Origin: Verrucomicrobiota bacterium | Lineage (GTDB): Bacteria > Verrucomicrobiota > Verrucomicrobiia > Opitutales > Opitutaceae | Length of the DNA: 64,000 bases | NCBI GenBank assembly: GCA_023416735.1 | Contig: JAEZGX010000035.1 | Location: 40,513-104,512 of the forward strand | Direction of reading: 5' to 3' | In this document: positions 44,753 to 52,310 of the stretch, in pieces | Position numbering within the stretch: the stretch's first letter is position 1 | Layout: every line of letters begins with the position of its first letter | Program-made: the position numbers and the translations under genes | The notes under the pieces: generated by a model | Told to the model about the DNA's origin: nothing | What the model saw: the letters and a program-made list of their open reading frames with translations, nothing else | The model's database searches: none

Positions 44753-45909
44753 GCGTCGGAGGCGAGAGGACGGAAGAGGGCTTCGGCGGATTTGCGCCAG
44801 CAGTTGCGTTGCGACCAGGAGCGGCCGGCTTCGCCCAAGCGGCGGCGGAGTTCGGGATCAAAGACCAGTTGTTCGAATGCGGCGGCGAGCTGGGCGGGGC
44901 GGTGCGGCGGCACAAGCAAACCGGTGACACCATCGACGACGGCTTCGGCAACGCCGCCGACGTCATGGGCAACGACGGGGAGCCCATGGGCCGACGCTTC
45001 GAGGTAAACCAAGCCGAAACCTTCGATGCTGTGGCGATGGTTGACGCTCGTCATCGCAAAGATGTCGGCCCGGTCGTAGACGTCGGAAAGCTCGTCGTCG
45101 GGCAAGTTGCCCAGGAAGCGCACGGCGAGATCGGGATGGCGCGCAGCGGCGGCGCGGAGGAGGGACTCGTAGTTGTTTTTGCTTTGCCCGCCGACGATCC
45201 AGTATTCGAGCCGCGCGCGGACGTCGGGCGCGAGCATTTGAAGGGCTTCGAGCGTGAGCAGTTGGCCTTTGCGCGGGTGAAGGCGGCCAACGGTGAGGAC
45301 GATGATTTTATCGCGGTTGGCGGTGCGGCGCTGAGGCAGGACGGCGAAATCGGTGCGAAGGGCTCCAGGGGTGAGGTGGATTTTATCGGCGGCTTCGGGG
45401 AAGTGGGAGAGCAGCAGTTCCTGCGTGTAGTTGGTCAGCGTGGTGACCCGGGTCGCGTGACCGATGAGCCGACGGGCGAGGCTGCGGCGCCATGGGCTGC
45501 GGGCGAACTTCAGAATTTCGGAACCGTGAAAGGTGAGCACGAGTCGACCCGGCCGAAACGCGTGGAAAAACTGGAGCAGCATCATCGTCAGCATCGGGCC
45601 CGGTTCGGGCAGGTAAACGACGGCGTGACGCAAACGACGCCGGGCGTGCACGACCTGGGCGGCGAGGCGCAGTTGGCACCACAGATCGTGCGTGCCCTTG
45701 AGCGGAAGGCGACGGATGCGGAAGGGCCACGGCTTTTCGGGCGCGTTGGACGGAACCGATTGAGCCCACACTTCGAGATCGTAGCCGAGACTGACACTCG
45801 CCTTCGCGATTTCTTCGGCAAACGTCGCGATGCCGCCGCGTCGCGGATAGAACTCGTGCGTGATCAGAAAGACTGGCGGAAGGGCGGCGTCGGGAGTCGA
45901 GTTGCTCAT
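44749..45909 (-). CDS. GT4-family glycosyltransferase
   Basis: A 386-residue GT-B enzyme. The N-terminal domain has THEFYPRRGGIATFAEEI and LVLTFHGSEILKFARS; the C-terminal domain has VLTVGRLHPRKGQ and the nucleotide-sugar motif SIEGFGLVYLEASAHGLPVV. This pattern fits PimB/mannosyltransferase-like enzymes. The start at 45909 (MSNSTPD) is chosen over a GC-rich leader. It is divergent from the ACP-dehydratase gene. Confidence 0.88.
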   Translation of the reverse strand: MSNSTPDAALPPVFLITHEFYPRRGGIATFAEEIAKASVSLGYDLEVWAQSVPSNAPEKPWPFRIRRLPLKGTHDLWCQLRLAAQVVHARRRLRHAVVYLPEPGPMLTMMLLQFFHAFRPGRLVLTFHGSEILKFARSPWRRSLARRLIGHATRVTTLTNYTQELLLSHFPEAADKIHLTPGALRTDFAVLPQRRTANRDKIIVLTVGRLHPRKGQLLTLEALQMLAPDVRARLEYWIVGGQSKNNYESLLRAAAARHPDLAVRFLGNLPDDELSDVYDRADIFAMTSVNHRHSIEGFGLVYLEASAHGLPVVAHDVGGVAEAVVDGVTGLLVPPHRPAQLAAAFEQLVFDPELRRRLGEAGRSWSQRNCWRKSAEALFRPLASDA

Positions 45910-46107
45910 GTCGAGAGGAGCGCGGACGCGCATCCGACCGAAGGCGGAGGGAACGAGCTATCCACTGGCCGGTCAACTGGCAATCGACATGCCTCATGGC
46001 CCGGCGCCTGCTTCCCGCGGCTGATTTCAACCCTCATCCAAGGCCACCGTCCGCGCTCAATTAGGGGTTTACTTTCGAACTAGCGGGACCAACCTTACAA
46101 CACACCA

Positions 46108-47085
46108 ATGTCCGAAGCACTCCCTCAAAATCCGGCGACGAACAAGCCCTTTCCGGTATTGGCCAAGCCGTTCGCGCCGGAGGACGAAACCGCCCTGCGC
46201 GAGGCGCTAAAGCGCTGCTCGCCTTCGACTTTCGAGGCTGCGGTGCAGTTCCGGAAGACGGGTAACCCCGAACACGTGCCGGCGGTCGTGATCGGCGTGA
46301 TCGAGCGGTTCGTGGAGCCGGATTTGCGGGTGAAGTTGAAGGATGCGGACGACGATCTGCGGCTGATCGAGGACCTCGGGATCGATTCGCTGACGATGAT
46401 GGAAATCGTGATCCTCGTGGAGGACGTGTTGCAGCTTTCCATCAATAACGACGAGCTGCGTAATCTGCGCACGGTCGGCGACGTGAAGACATTCATTGAC
46501 TGCAAGATTCGCGATTTGCCGCTGCCGAAACCGACGAAATTCCTGCCGATCGAACACATTGGCGCGGTGATGCCGATCCAGCCGCCGTTCCTTTTCCTTA
46601 ACGAAGCGTCGGTCAGCTCGAGCGGCGCGAACGGCAAATACAAGATTTCAGGTCAGGAGTTTTTCCTGCAGGGCCATTTCAAGGACAACCCGGTGCTGCC
46701 GGCGTCGATCATGCTCGAGGCGTTGGGTCAGCTCGCGGTGTTGTTCTTGTTGGAAGGAATGGCCGTGGAGCCGGGCAAAGTGGTGAATCCGCAAACGATC
46801 TTTTTCACCGGCTGCGAAGGCGTTCGTGCCCATCGCGTGTGCAAGCCGGGTGACATCCTCACCTTGTCCATCAAGCCGAAGCGCATGAAGATGCCGCTGG
46901 CAACGTTCGAAGGTTCGATTCGCGTGGGCCAGGAAAAGGCCGCGATCGCGGAAGAAATCACGCTGACGTTTGGCTATGCGGATGCCGTGGCGGAGCCGGT
47001 TGAGGTGAATGGTGCCGTGAGTGCGGTCGCGCCCGTTGCGGCCTCGACATCGAATCCGCCGGTGCGCGCGGCGATCGGTGCCTGA
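46108..47085 (+). CDS. acyl carrier protein fused to a FabZ-like dehydratase
   Basis: A 325-residue fusion. Residues about 58-135 form an ACP: the phosphopantetheine Ser94 is in GIDSLTMMEIV. Residues about 140-300 form a FabZ/FabA-like hotdog domain with the active-site His190 (QGHFKDNPVLPASI) and Glu204. The C-terminus is Ala/Val/Pro-rich. ACP and dehydratase are normally separate. A terminator follows before the ketosynthase gene. Confidence 0.85.
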   Translation: MSEALPQNPATNKPFPVLAKPFAPEDETALREALKRCSPSTFEAAVQFRKTGNPEHVPAVVIGVIERFVEPDLRVKLKDADDDLRLIEDLGIDSLTMMEIVILVEDVLQLSINNDELRNLRTVGDVKTFIDCKIRDLPLPKPTKFLPIEHIGAVMPIQPPFLFLNEASVSSSGANGKYKISGQEFFLQGHFKDNPVLPASIMLEALGQLAVLFLLEGMAVEPGKVVNPQTIFFTGCEGVRAHRVCKPGDILTLSIKPKRMKMPLATFEGSIRVGQEKAAIAEEITLTFGYADAVAEPVEVNGAVSAVAPVAASTSNPPVRAAIGA

Positions 47086-47129
47086 GTGTTGGCGGGTGCA
47101 GCGGATTGTCGCTGTCGATTTTCAGAAAA

Positions 47130-47156
47130 GGGCGGCCTGATCGGCCGTCCTTTTTT
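47130..47156 (+). terminator. rho-independent terminator after the ACP-dehydratase gene
   Basis: Stem GGGCGGCC / GGCCGTCC (one G-T pair), 5-nt loop, then six T residues. The ketosynthase gene therefore probably has its own promoter in 47157-47316, though none is clear. Confidence 0.8.
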
Positions 47157-47316
47157 GTAAACTGTTGCGAGACTTCGACGTGTTGCCGTGGCGCAGCGGA
47201 AGATCGTGCGATTGAGAAAACGTGCGCGTTGACCCGAGGTGGAGGAGCACATTCGATCAAGGCTCTTGCCATCAGTAGCGGTCTCGTGACGGTGGCACTG
47301 TCTTACTTAATCGAAC

Positions 47317-48576
47317 ATGCCTCGCATTTTTATTACCGGGCTGGGGTTTGTGACCAGCATCGGCAACGACGCCGCGACGGTTCGGGAGAACCTCCGCGAG
47401 ATGCGTCACGGATTTGAGCTCTATCCTCCGTTTCAGAAGCCAGATGTGCCCTGCAAGGTGACCGGAACGGTGAAGGGGTTCACGACGGATTCGCCCGATC
47501 AGGAGGATTGGACCTTTCCGCAGCGTTACACGATCAAGCGCGAGTTATTGCGCACGATGGCGCCCAACGGCCTCTTCGCTCACTGCGCCATGGTGCAAGC
47601 GATTGAAGATGCGCGGCTGACCGACGCGGATATTTCGAACCCGGAGACGGGGCTTTATGCGGCGTCGGGCGGTTCGCCGTTTTTGACCAACTATCATCAC
47701 GACCGGCTGCAGCGCCTAGGGGTGATGCGGTGTTCGCCGCTGGGCATCGTGGCGTCGATCGTGGGCACGTTGAACTTCAATCTGGTGGCGGCGTTCAAGA
47801 TCCAAGGCTCGTCGTGCGGATTTTCGTCGGCGTGCGCGTCGTCGGCCCACGCGATCGGGTATGCGTTCGACGATCTGGCGCTGGGGCGGCAGAAGCGAAT
47901 GTTCGTCGTGGGCGGCGAGGATGGAAACACGGATGCCATTCTGCCGTTCGCGGGAATGAGGACACTCTCCTTGCAGACCGATCCGAATATCGCGTCGCGT
48001 CCGTTCGATGCGGGCCGGGACGGCTTTGTGGGAACGGGAGGTGCCACGGTGCTGGTGCTTGAAACCGAAGACGAAGTGGCGCGGCGCGGCGTGACGCCGT
48101 ATTGCGAAATCCTGGGCTGGGGGCAGGCGTCGGATGGTTACAACGTCGCGATCTCGCACCCGGAAGGCGACGGCTCGGCGGCGGCGATGGTGCGTGCGCT
48201 GCGAGCAAGCAACGTCGCGCCCGAGGAAGTCGACTACGTGAATGCCCATGCAACTTCGACGTTGATCGGCGATGTGTCGGAAGCGCGGGCGTTGAAGTCC
48301 GTCTTCAAAGACTCCGAGCGGCGACCGGCGGTGAGCAGCACGAAAGCGCTGACCGGGCACGGTCTCTCACTCGCGGGAGCGATGGAAAGCGGCTTCTGTG
48401 CGCTGGCGATGCGTGAAGGCTTCATGCCGGGATCGGCGCACATCACGAAACTCGATCCGGCGTGTGCGGATCTGAGAATCCTCCGGCAAACGGAAAGCAC
48501 CGCGCCGCGCGTCGTGCTGAAAAACAGCAGCGGATTCGGCGGGGCGAACGTGGCGATCGTGTTCAAGCGCGAGTGA
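47317..48576 (+). CDS. beta-ketoacyl-ACP synthase (KAS/FabF-like)
   Basis: A 419-residue ketosynthase. Catalytic triad: Cys173 in SSACASSAHAIG, His in NAHATSTLIGD, His in STKALTGHGLS. The N-terminal ITGLGFVTSIG and the FGGANVAIVF end match the family. It would extend an acyl chain on the adjacent ACP. It lacks close neighbours for general fatty-acid synthesis, which suggests a specialised chain. Confidence 0.9.
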   Translation: MPRIFITGLGFVTSIGNDAATVRENLREMRHGFELYPPFQKPDVPCKVTGTVKGFTTDSPDQEDWTFPQRYTIKRELLRTMAPNGLFAHCAMVQAIEDARLTDADISNPETGLYAASGGSPFLTNYHHDRLQRLGVMRCSPLGIVASIVGTLNFNLVAAFKIQGSSCGFSSACASSAHAIGYAFDDLALGRQKRMFVVGGEDGNTDAILPFAGMRTLSLQTDPNIASRPFDAGRDGFVGTGGATVLVLETEDEVARRGVTPYCEILGWGQASDGYNVAISHPEGDGSAAAMVRALRASNVAPEEVDYVNAHATSTLIGDVSEARALKSVFKDSERRPAVSSTKALTGHGLSLAGAMESGFCALAMREGFMPGSAHITKLDPACADLRILRQTESTAPRVVLKNSSGFGGANVAIVFKRE

Positions 48577-48616
48577 AGACGACGAGTTTCAACGCAGGAG
48601 CGCAGGCGTATCCAAA

Positions 48617-49459
48617 ATGAGCGGACGGCTCGCGAACACGTATGCGCACGCCTTTGTGACCGGCGCGAGCGCCGGGTTGGGGCGGGCATTTGTCGAAATG
48701 TTGCTCGCGGAAGGCGTGCGCGTGTGGGGCACGGCGCGCGACGTCGGGCGGTTGACGGATCTGGCGACGCGGCATCCGGCAACGTTTACGGCCGTCGCGC
48801 TGGATTTGGGCGAACCGGATGCAGCGGAAGCAGCGTTTTTGAGGGCGGCGAATTCGGTGGGCGGAAGTTTTGATCTGTTGGTGAACAATGCCGGTTATGG
48901 CGTCTTCGGAGAGTTTGCCGAAACGGACTTTGCGACGTGGCAGGGGCAGCTCGATCGGATGCTGCTGACGACGATGCGACTGGCGCACGCGGCACTGCGC
49001 GGGATGCGAGCGCGCGGACGCGGGTGCATCGTGAACGTATCGTCGCTGGCGACCGATTTTCCGCTGCCCTTCATGAGCGGCTACAATGTGGCGAAGACGG
49101 GGCTGAGTGCGTTGAGCGAGAGTTTAATCTTTGAAACGCGGGGGAGCGGCATCAGCGTGGTGGACTTTCGTCCCGGCGATTATCGCACCGACTTCAACCA
49201 AGCCATGTCCTCCGCGTCTTCTGCCGCGAACGTTTCGCATCCGAAAGCTCAGAAAGCCTGGCACGCGCTCGAGCGGAATCTGCAGGCGGCTCCGCCGCCG
49301 AGCCGGGCGGCGGATGACTTGCGGCGCGTGTTGTTGCGCGGGCGCAGCGGTCGGGTGAGGTCGGGTGGATTTTTTCAGGCTCAACTCGCGCCCTTGCTGG
49401 CGCGGTTCGTGCCGGCGTCGGTGGCGCGGGCGGCGGCGGCGCGTTACTTCGATCTCTAA
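48617..49459 (+). CDS. short-chain dehydrogenase/reductase
   Basis: A 280-residue SDR with the cofactor motif TGASAGLG, NNAG, and the catalytic YNVAK (Ser in NVSSLATD). The C-terminal extension is Ala/Arg-rich. It may act as the ketoreductase of the module, but SDR substrate cannot be read from sequence. It lies 40 bases after the ketosynthase and two bases before the GT28 gene. Confidence 0.86.
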   Translation: MSGRLANTYAHAFVTGASAGLGRAFVEMLLAEGVRVWGTARDVGRLTDLATRHPATFTAVALDLGEPDAAEAAFLRAANSVGGSFDLLVNNAGYGVFGEFAETDFATWQGQLDRMLLTTMRLAHAALRGMRARGRGCIVNVSSLATDFPLPFMSGYNVAKTGLSALSESLIFETRGSGISVVDFRPGDYRTDFNQAMSSASSAANVSHPKAQKAWHALERNLQAAPPPSRAADDLRRVLLRGRSGRVRSGGFFQAQLAPLLARFVPASVARAAAARYFDL

Positions 49460-49460
49460 C

Positions 49461-50705
49461 GTGTCGAAAGTTCGCATATTGGTGCTGACCTCCAGCACCG
49501 GCGGCGGTCACGACGCGCGGGCGGAGGCGTTTGCCGAGTGGTGTTTTCAGCTCTATCGGCACGACGTCGAAGTGCGGATCGAGCAAATGCTCGAACGCTC
49601 CTCGGTGGTGAATCGCACGGGCGTGCGGCTCTACAATCGCATTCAGCGCAGCGCGCCGGCGGTGCACAAAATCTTCTTCGCGATCGTGGAGCTGTTGAGC
49701 TTCATCAATCGAAAGAAAGTGGTGTTCGGGCAGAACTACTATGTGGAGGTGTTGAAAGACTTTCGGCCGCATCTCGTGTTGAGCGTGCACGATTGTTTGA
49801 ACCGCGGGTATTTTCCGCTGGCGCGGAAAATTTTGGGCGAAGGTCAGGTGCGCTGCGCCACGTATTGCGGCGAGTTTTCGGGCGGGTGGGGCTATTCGCG
49901 CAACTGGATCGAGCCGACGGTGGATTTGTATTTGTCGCGCACGGCGACGGCGAACGACTTTGCGATCAAGCGGGGAATTCCTCCGGAGCGATCGCGGGTG
50001 CGGGGCTTGTTGATGCAACCGCGGGCGCATCTCGATATTTTGGACGAGGAAGGACGGCGGCAGTTTCTGACCAAGAAGCTCGGGTTGCGCGCGGATCGTT
50101 TCACGGTGTTTCTCGCGACGGGCAGCAATGGCGCGCACAATCATTTCGATCTGCTGGCGCCCCTGGTTCGGCATGGCGACCGGATGCAGGCGATCGTGAT
50201 CTGCGGGCGAAACAAGCAGGCTTACAACGACCTGCTGCACTGGCGCACGCTGCATCCGGAGTTCAACTGCTACATCGAGGGTTTCTCCGAGATCGTGCAC
50301 CGACTCATGCAAGTGAGCGATTTGATCGTGACGCGCGGCGGCACGACGACGTGTGCGAAGGCGCTTTTTTATCGGTGTCCGATCGTATTCAACGCCTTCG
50401 GCGGAATCATGCCGCAAGAGGAGCTCACCTGGAAATTTTTCCGCAACGGCGCGGAATGTAGAAAGGTGGAGAACGCCGGCGAGTTTGCCGATCTCATCGA
50501 GGAATGGCACACCGACCCGGCGTCATTCGAAGCGGCGCGGGAAAAGTTTTTGCAGCTGCGAATCGAAGAAGACCCGACGGTGGTGATCGATGAATTGGTC
50601 GAACTCGCGAACGAAGTGCCGCAGGCGAAATTGCAACGGCAGGCGTTTCCGCCGAAGACCAATGGAAATGGATGCGGCGCGCCGCGCGGCGCGGGCGGGC
50701 GGTGA
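49461..50705 (+). CDS. GT28 glycosyltransferase (MGDG-synthase-like)
   Basis: A 414-residue GT-B enzyme. The N-terminus has SSTGGGHDARAEAF (lipid-acceptor side) and the C-terminal half has VTRGGTTTCAKALFYRCPIV and the EELTWKF-like region. This matches the diacylglycerol glycosyltransferase group. The GTG at 49461 is one base after the SDR stop, so the genes are coupled. It probably makes a glycolipid. Confidence 0.85.
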   Translation: MSKVRILVLTSSTGGGHDARAEAFAEWCFQLYRHDVEVRIEQMLERSSVVNRTGVRLYNRIQRSAPAVHKIFFAIVELLSFINRKKVVFGQNYYVEVLKDFRPHLVLSVHDCLNRGYFPLARKILGEGQVRCATYCGEFSGGWGYSRNWIEPTVDLYLSRTATANDFAIKRGIPPERSRVRGLLMQPRAHLDILDEEGRRQFLTKKLGLRADRFTVFLATGSNGAHNHFDLLAPLVRHGDRMQAIVICGRNKQAYNDLLHWRTLHPEFNCYIEGFSEIVHRLMQVSDLIVTRGGTTTCAKALFYRCPIVFNAFGGIMPQEELTWKFFRNGAECRKVENAGEFADLIEEWHTDPASFEAAREKFLQLRIEEDPTVVIDELVELANEVPQAKLQRQAFPPKTNGNGCGAPRGAGGR

Positions 50706-50752
50706 AGCGGATCAAACAAGCGGAGTCGCAGAGCGACCCGAGCGCCGACGCG

Positions 50753-51115
50753 TTAGGCGTTCAGACCGGGTTCGGTCGAAGGGTTTTTCAGCTGGTCTTT
50801 CCAGCTTAGAATTTTGGCTTGGGCGCCGAAGTGTTCGGCGCGGGCTTTGTCGCCGCGTTCCATCCAGATGCGCGAGAGCGTGGTGTTGATGAACAGGTCT
50901 GACGGACGCAGAGCGTGAGCCTTTTCGGCGGCCGCGAGGGCCGGGTCGAGCTGGCGAAGAGAAAAGTGCACTTCGGCGAGCGCATGCCACGCTTCGAATG
51001 AAGAAGGAACAGCGGAGGTCGCGCGGTTGAGTTTCTCGATGGCGATCGCGGCATCGCCGAGTGCGTAATCGGCGGTGGCTTCTTCGATCAGGCTTTGCAG
51101 TTCGTCCGGAGTCAT
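50753..51115 (-). CDS. TPR-repeat protein
   Basis: A 120-residue all-helical protein with about three tetratricopeptide-like units (FEAWHALAEVHFSLRQLDPA, LFINTTLSRIWMERGDKARA). No signal peptide. It probably acts in protein binding. The start at 51115 (MTPDELQ) follows typical composition. Confidence 0.8.
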   Translation of the reverse strand: MTPDELQSLIEEATADYALGDAAIAIEKLNRATSAVPSSFEAWHALAEVHFSLRQLDPALAAAEKAHALRPSDLFINTTLSRIWMERGDKARAEHFGAQAKILSWKDQLKNPSTEPGLNA

Positions 51116-51155
51116 TCGCGTTCGGAGGACAAGGTGGGGGAATCTGCGCAAAAAG

Positions 51156-51190
51156 AAAGGACGGTCTCGGGAGACCGTCCTTTGAATTTT
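51156..51190. terminator. terminator between the TPR gene and yceI
   Basis: Thirteen-bp arms AAAGGACGGTCTC / GAGACCGTCCTTT with a very short central turn and A/T flanks. Confidence 0.78.
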
Positions 51191-51208
51191 CGAGGAAGGG
51201 AAATTGCG

Positions 51209-51826
51209 TCAGGACTTCGGCGCGCTGCCGGCGAGGGCGAGGGAAAGCGCGATTTCGTTGGAAACCTTGTCCTCCATGTTGCCGGGATTGATGCCGAAGT
51301 CGGTGCGGAGAACGGTGAAGTCGCCACGGACGACGAGGAGGTCGCCTTTCGCATCCGGTTTGTTGATACGTTTGCCGAACGCGCCTTCGAGATAGCTGAG
51401 CTTGACCGGCACGGCGATGTCCTTGGTGACGCCCCGCAGGGTGAGCTTGCCCTTGGCGGTGGCGCTGTAGTTCGCGCCAGCGGCTTTGACGTCGGTCAGG
51501 CCGTCGAGTTGGAAGGTGATTTTGTCGTTCTTCGCGGTGTCGAGCCAGCGTTCTCCCTGGATGTGATCGGACATCATCTTGTTCGGGACCGTCAGCGATT
51601 TCGCATCCACGACGATCGTGCCGGCGGTCGCTTCGGGCGCGGCGGGATCGAAGCTGACGGTGCCGGTGATGCCATTGGTCGTGCCAGCGATCTGCTCGAG
51701 CGGAGCGTCGAGCTTGAACTGAATCGTGTTCACGCCTTTCGGGTCCTTGAAATCGAAGGACGTCGGCGCGGCGAACGCGCTGGCGGTCGTGAATGCGAGC
51801 AGGGGGAGCAGCAGTTTTTTGTTCAT
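51209..51826 (-). CDS. YceI family periplasmic protein
   Basis: A 205-residue exported protein with a signal peptide (ASAFA-AP) and the YceI lipocalin-like beta-barrel pattern (KLDAPLEQIAGTTNGITGTV, SDHIQGERWLD, KLTLRGVTKDIAVPVKL, DFGINPGNM). The family binds isoprenoid-like lipids. Its start overlaps the stop of the small membrane-protein gene (ATGA). Confidence 0.9.
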   Translation of the reverse strand: MNKKLLLPLLAFTTASAFAAPTSFDFKDPKGVNTIQFKLDAPLEQIAGTTNGITGTVSFDPAAPEATAGTIVVDAKSLTVPNKMMSDHIQGERWLDTAKNDKITFQLDGLTDVKAAGANYSATAKGKLTLRGVTKDIAVPVKLSYLEGAFGKRINKPDAKGDLLVVRGDFTVLRTDFGINPGNMEDKVSNEIALSLALAGSAPKS

Positions 51827-52116
51827 GTGGACTGGGAAAGTTTGGAACGGAAAAGAAATGACGCTCCGAAAAGGAAAACGGCGACAGCGCAGCCGCCGGC
51901 CAGCCATTCAACTCCGGGAACGAAGCGATCTTCGTAACGGACGTAGTCGAGGCCGGTCACCTCGTCGATTTCCTGGATTGGAACCTGATGCTGGGTCCAG
52001 CCGATGCGGGCGCCCTTTGCGGCCCAGAAGCCGACGCAGCCGACGAAGGTGGCGAGAGCGAGAAGACGAAAAATGCGACGCCACGGGCGCGTGGAGCGAG
52101 CGGATGCTGGAGACAT
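51823..52116 (-). CDS. small membrane protein coupled to yceI
   Basis: A 97-residue protein with two hydrophobic segments (about 14-35 and 70-88) separated by a charged loop (VPIQEIDEVTGLDYVRYEDR). No family recognised. It overlaps the yceI start by four bases on the same strand, so the two are translated together. Confidence 0.6.
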   Translation of the reverse strand: MSPASARSTRPWRRIFRLLALATFVGCVGFWAAKGARIGWTQHQVPIQEIDEVTGLDYVRYEDRFVPGVEWLAGGCAVAVFLFGASFLFRSKLSQST

Positions 52117-52170
52117 GCTGGCCACCGAGCAAAACCGGCTTTGGCACGCATGCAACTCATGTGACACACG

Positions 52171-52200
52171 AAAAAAGGCGGGAGAAAAAATCTCCCGCCT
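52171..52200 (-). terminator. terminator of the GH2 gene
   Basis: Ten-bp stem (AGGCGGGAGA / TCTCCCGCCT) with a 6-nt loop. The A-run at 52171-52176 gives a U-tract for transcription from the right. It follows the beta-galactosidase stop by about 110 bases. Confidence 0.8.
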
Positions 52201-52310
52201 GGCGAGTGACGACTCGCGATCGTTAAGCCCTGCAGACGAGGCGAGGGTGGTTCCCGTGCGCCGCCTGCACAAGGGTGCTGCTACTCACATTTGACAGTGA
52301 GGGTGGAGGC

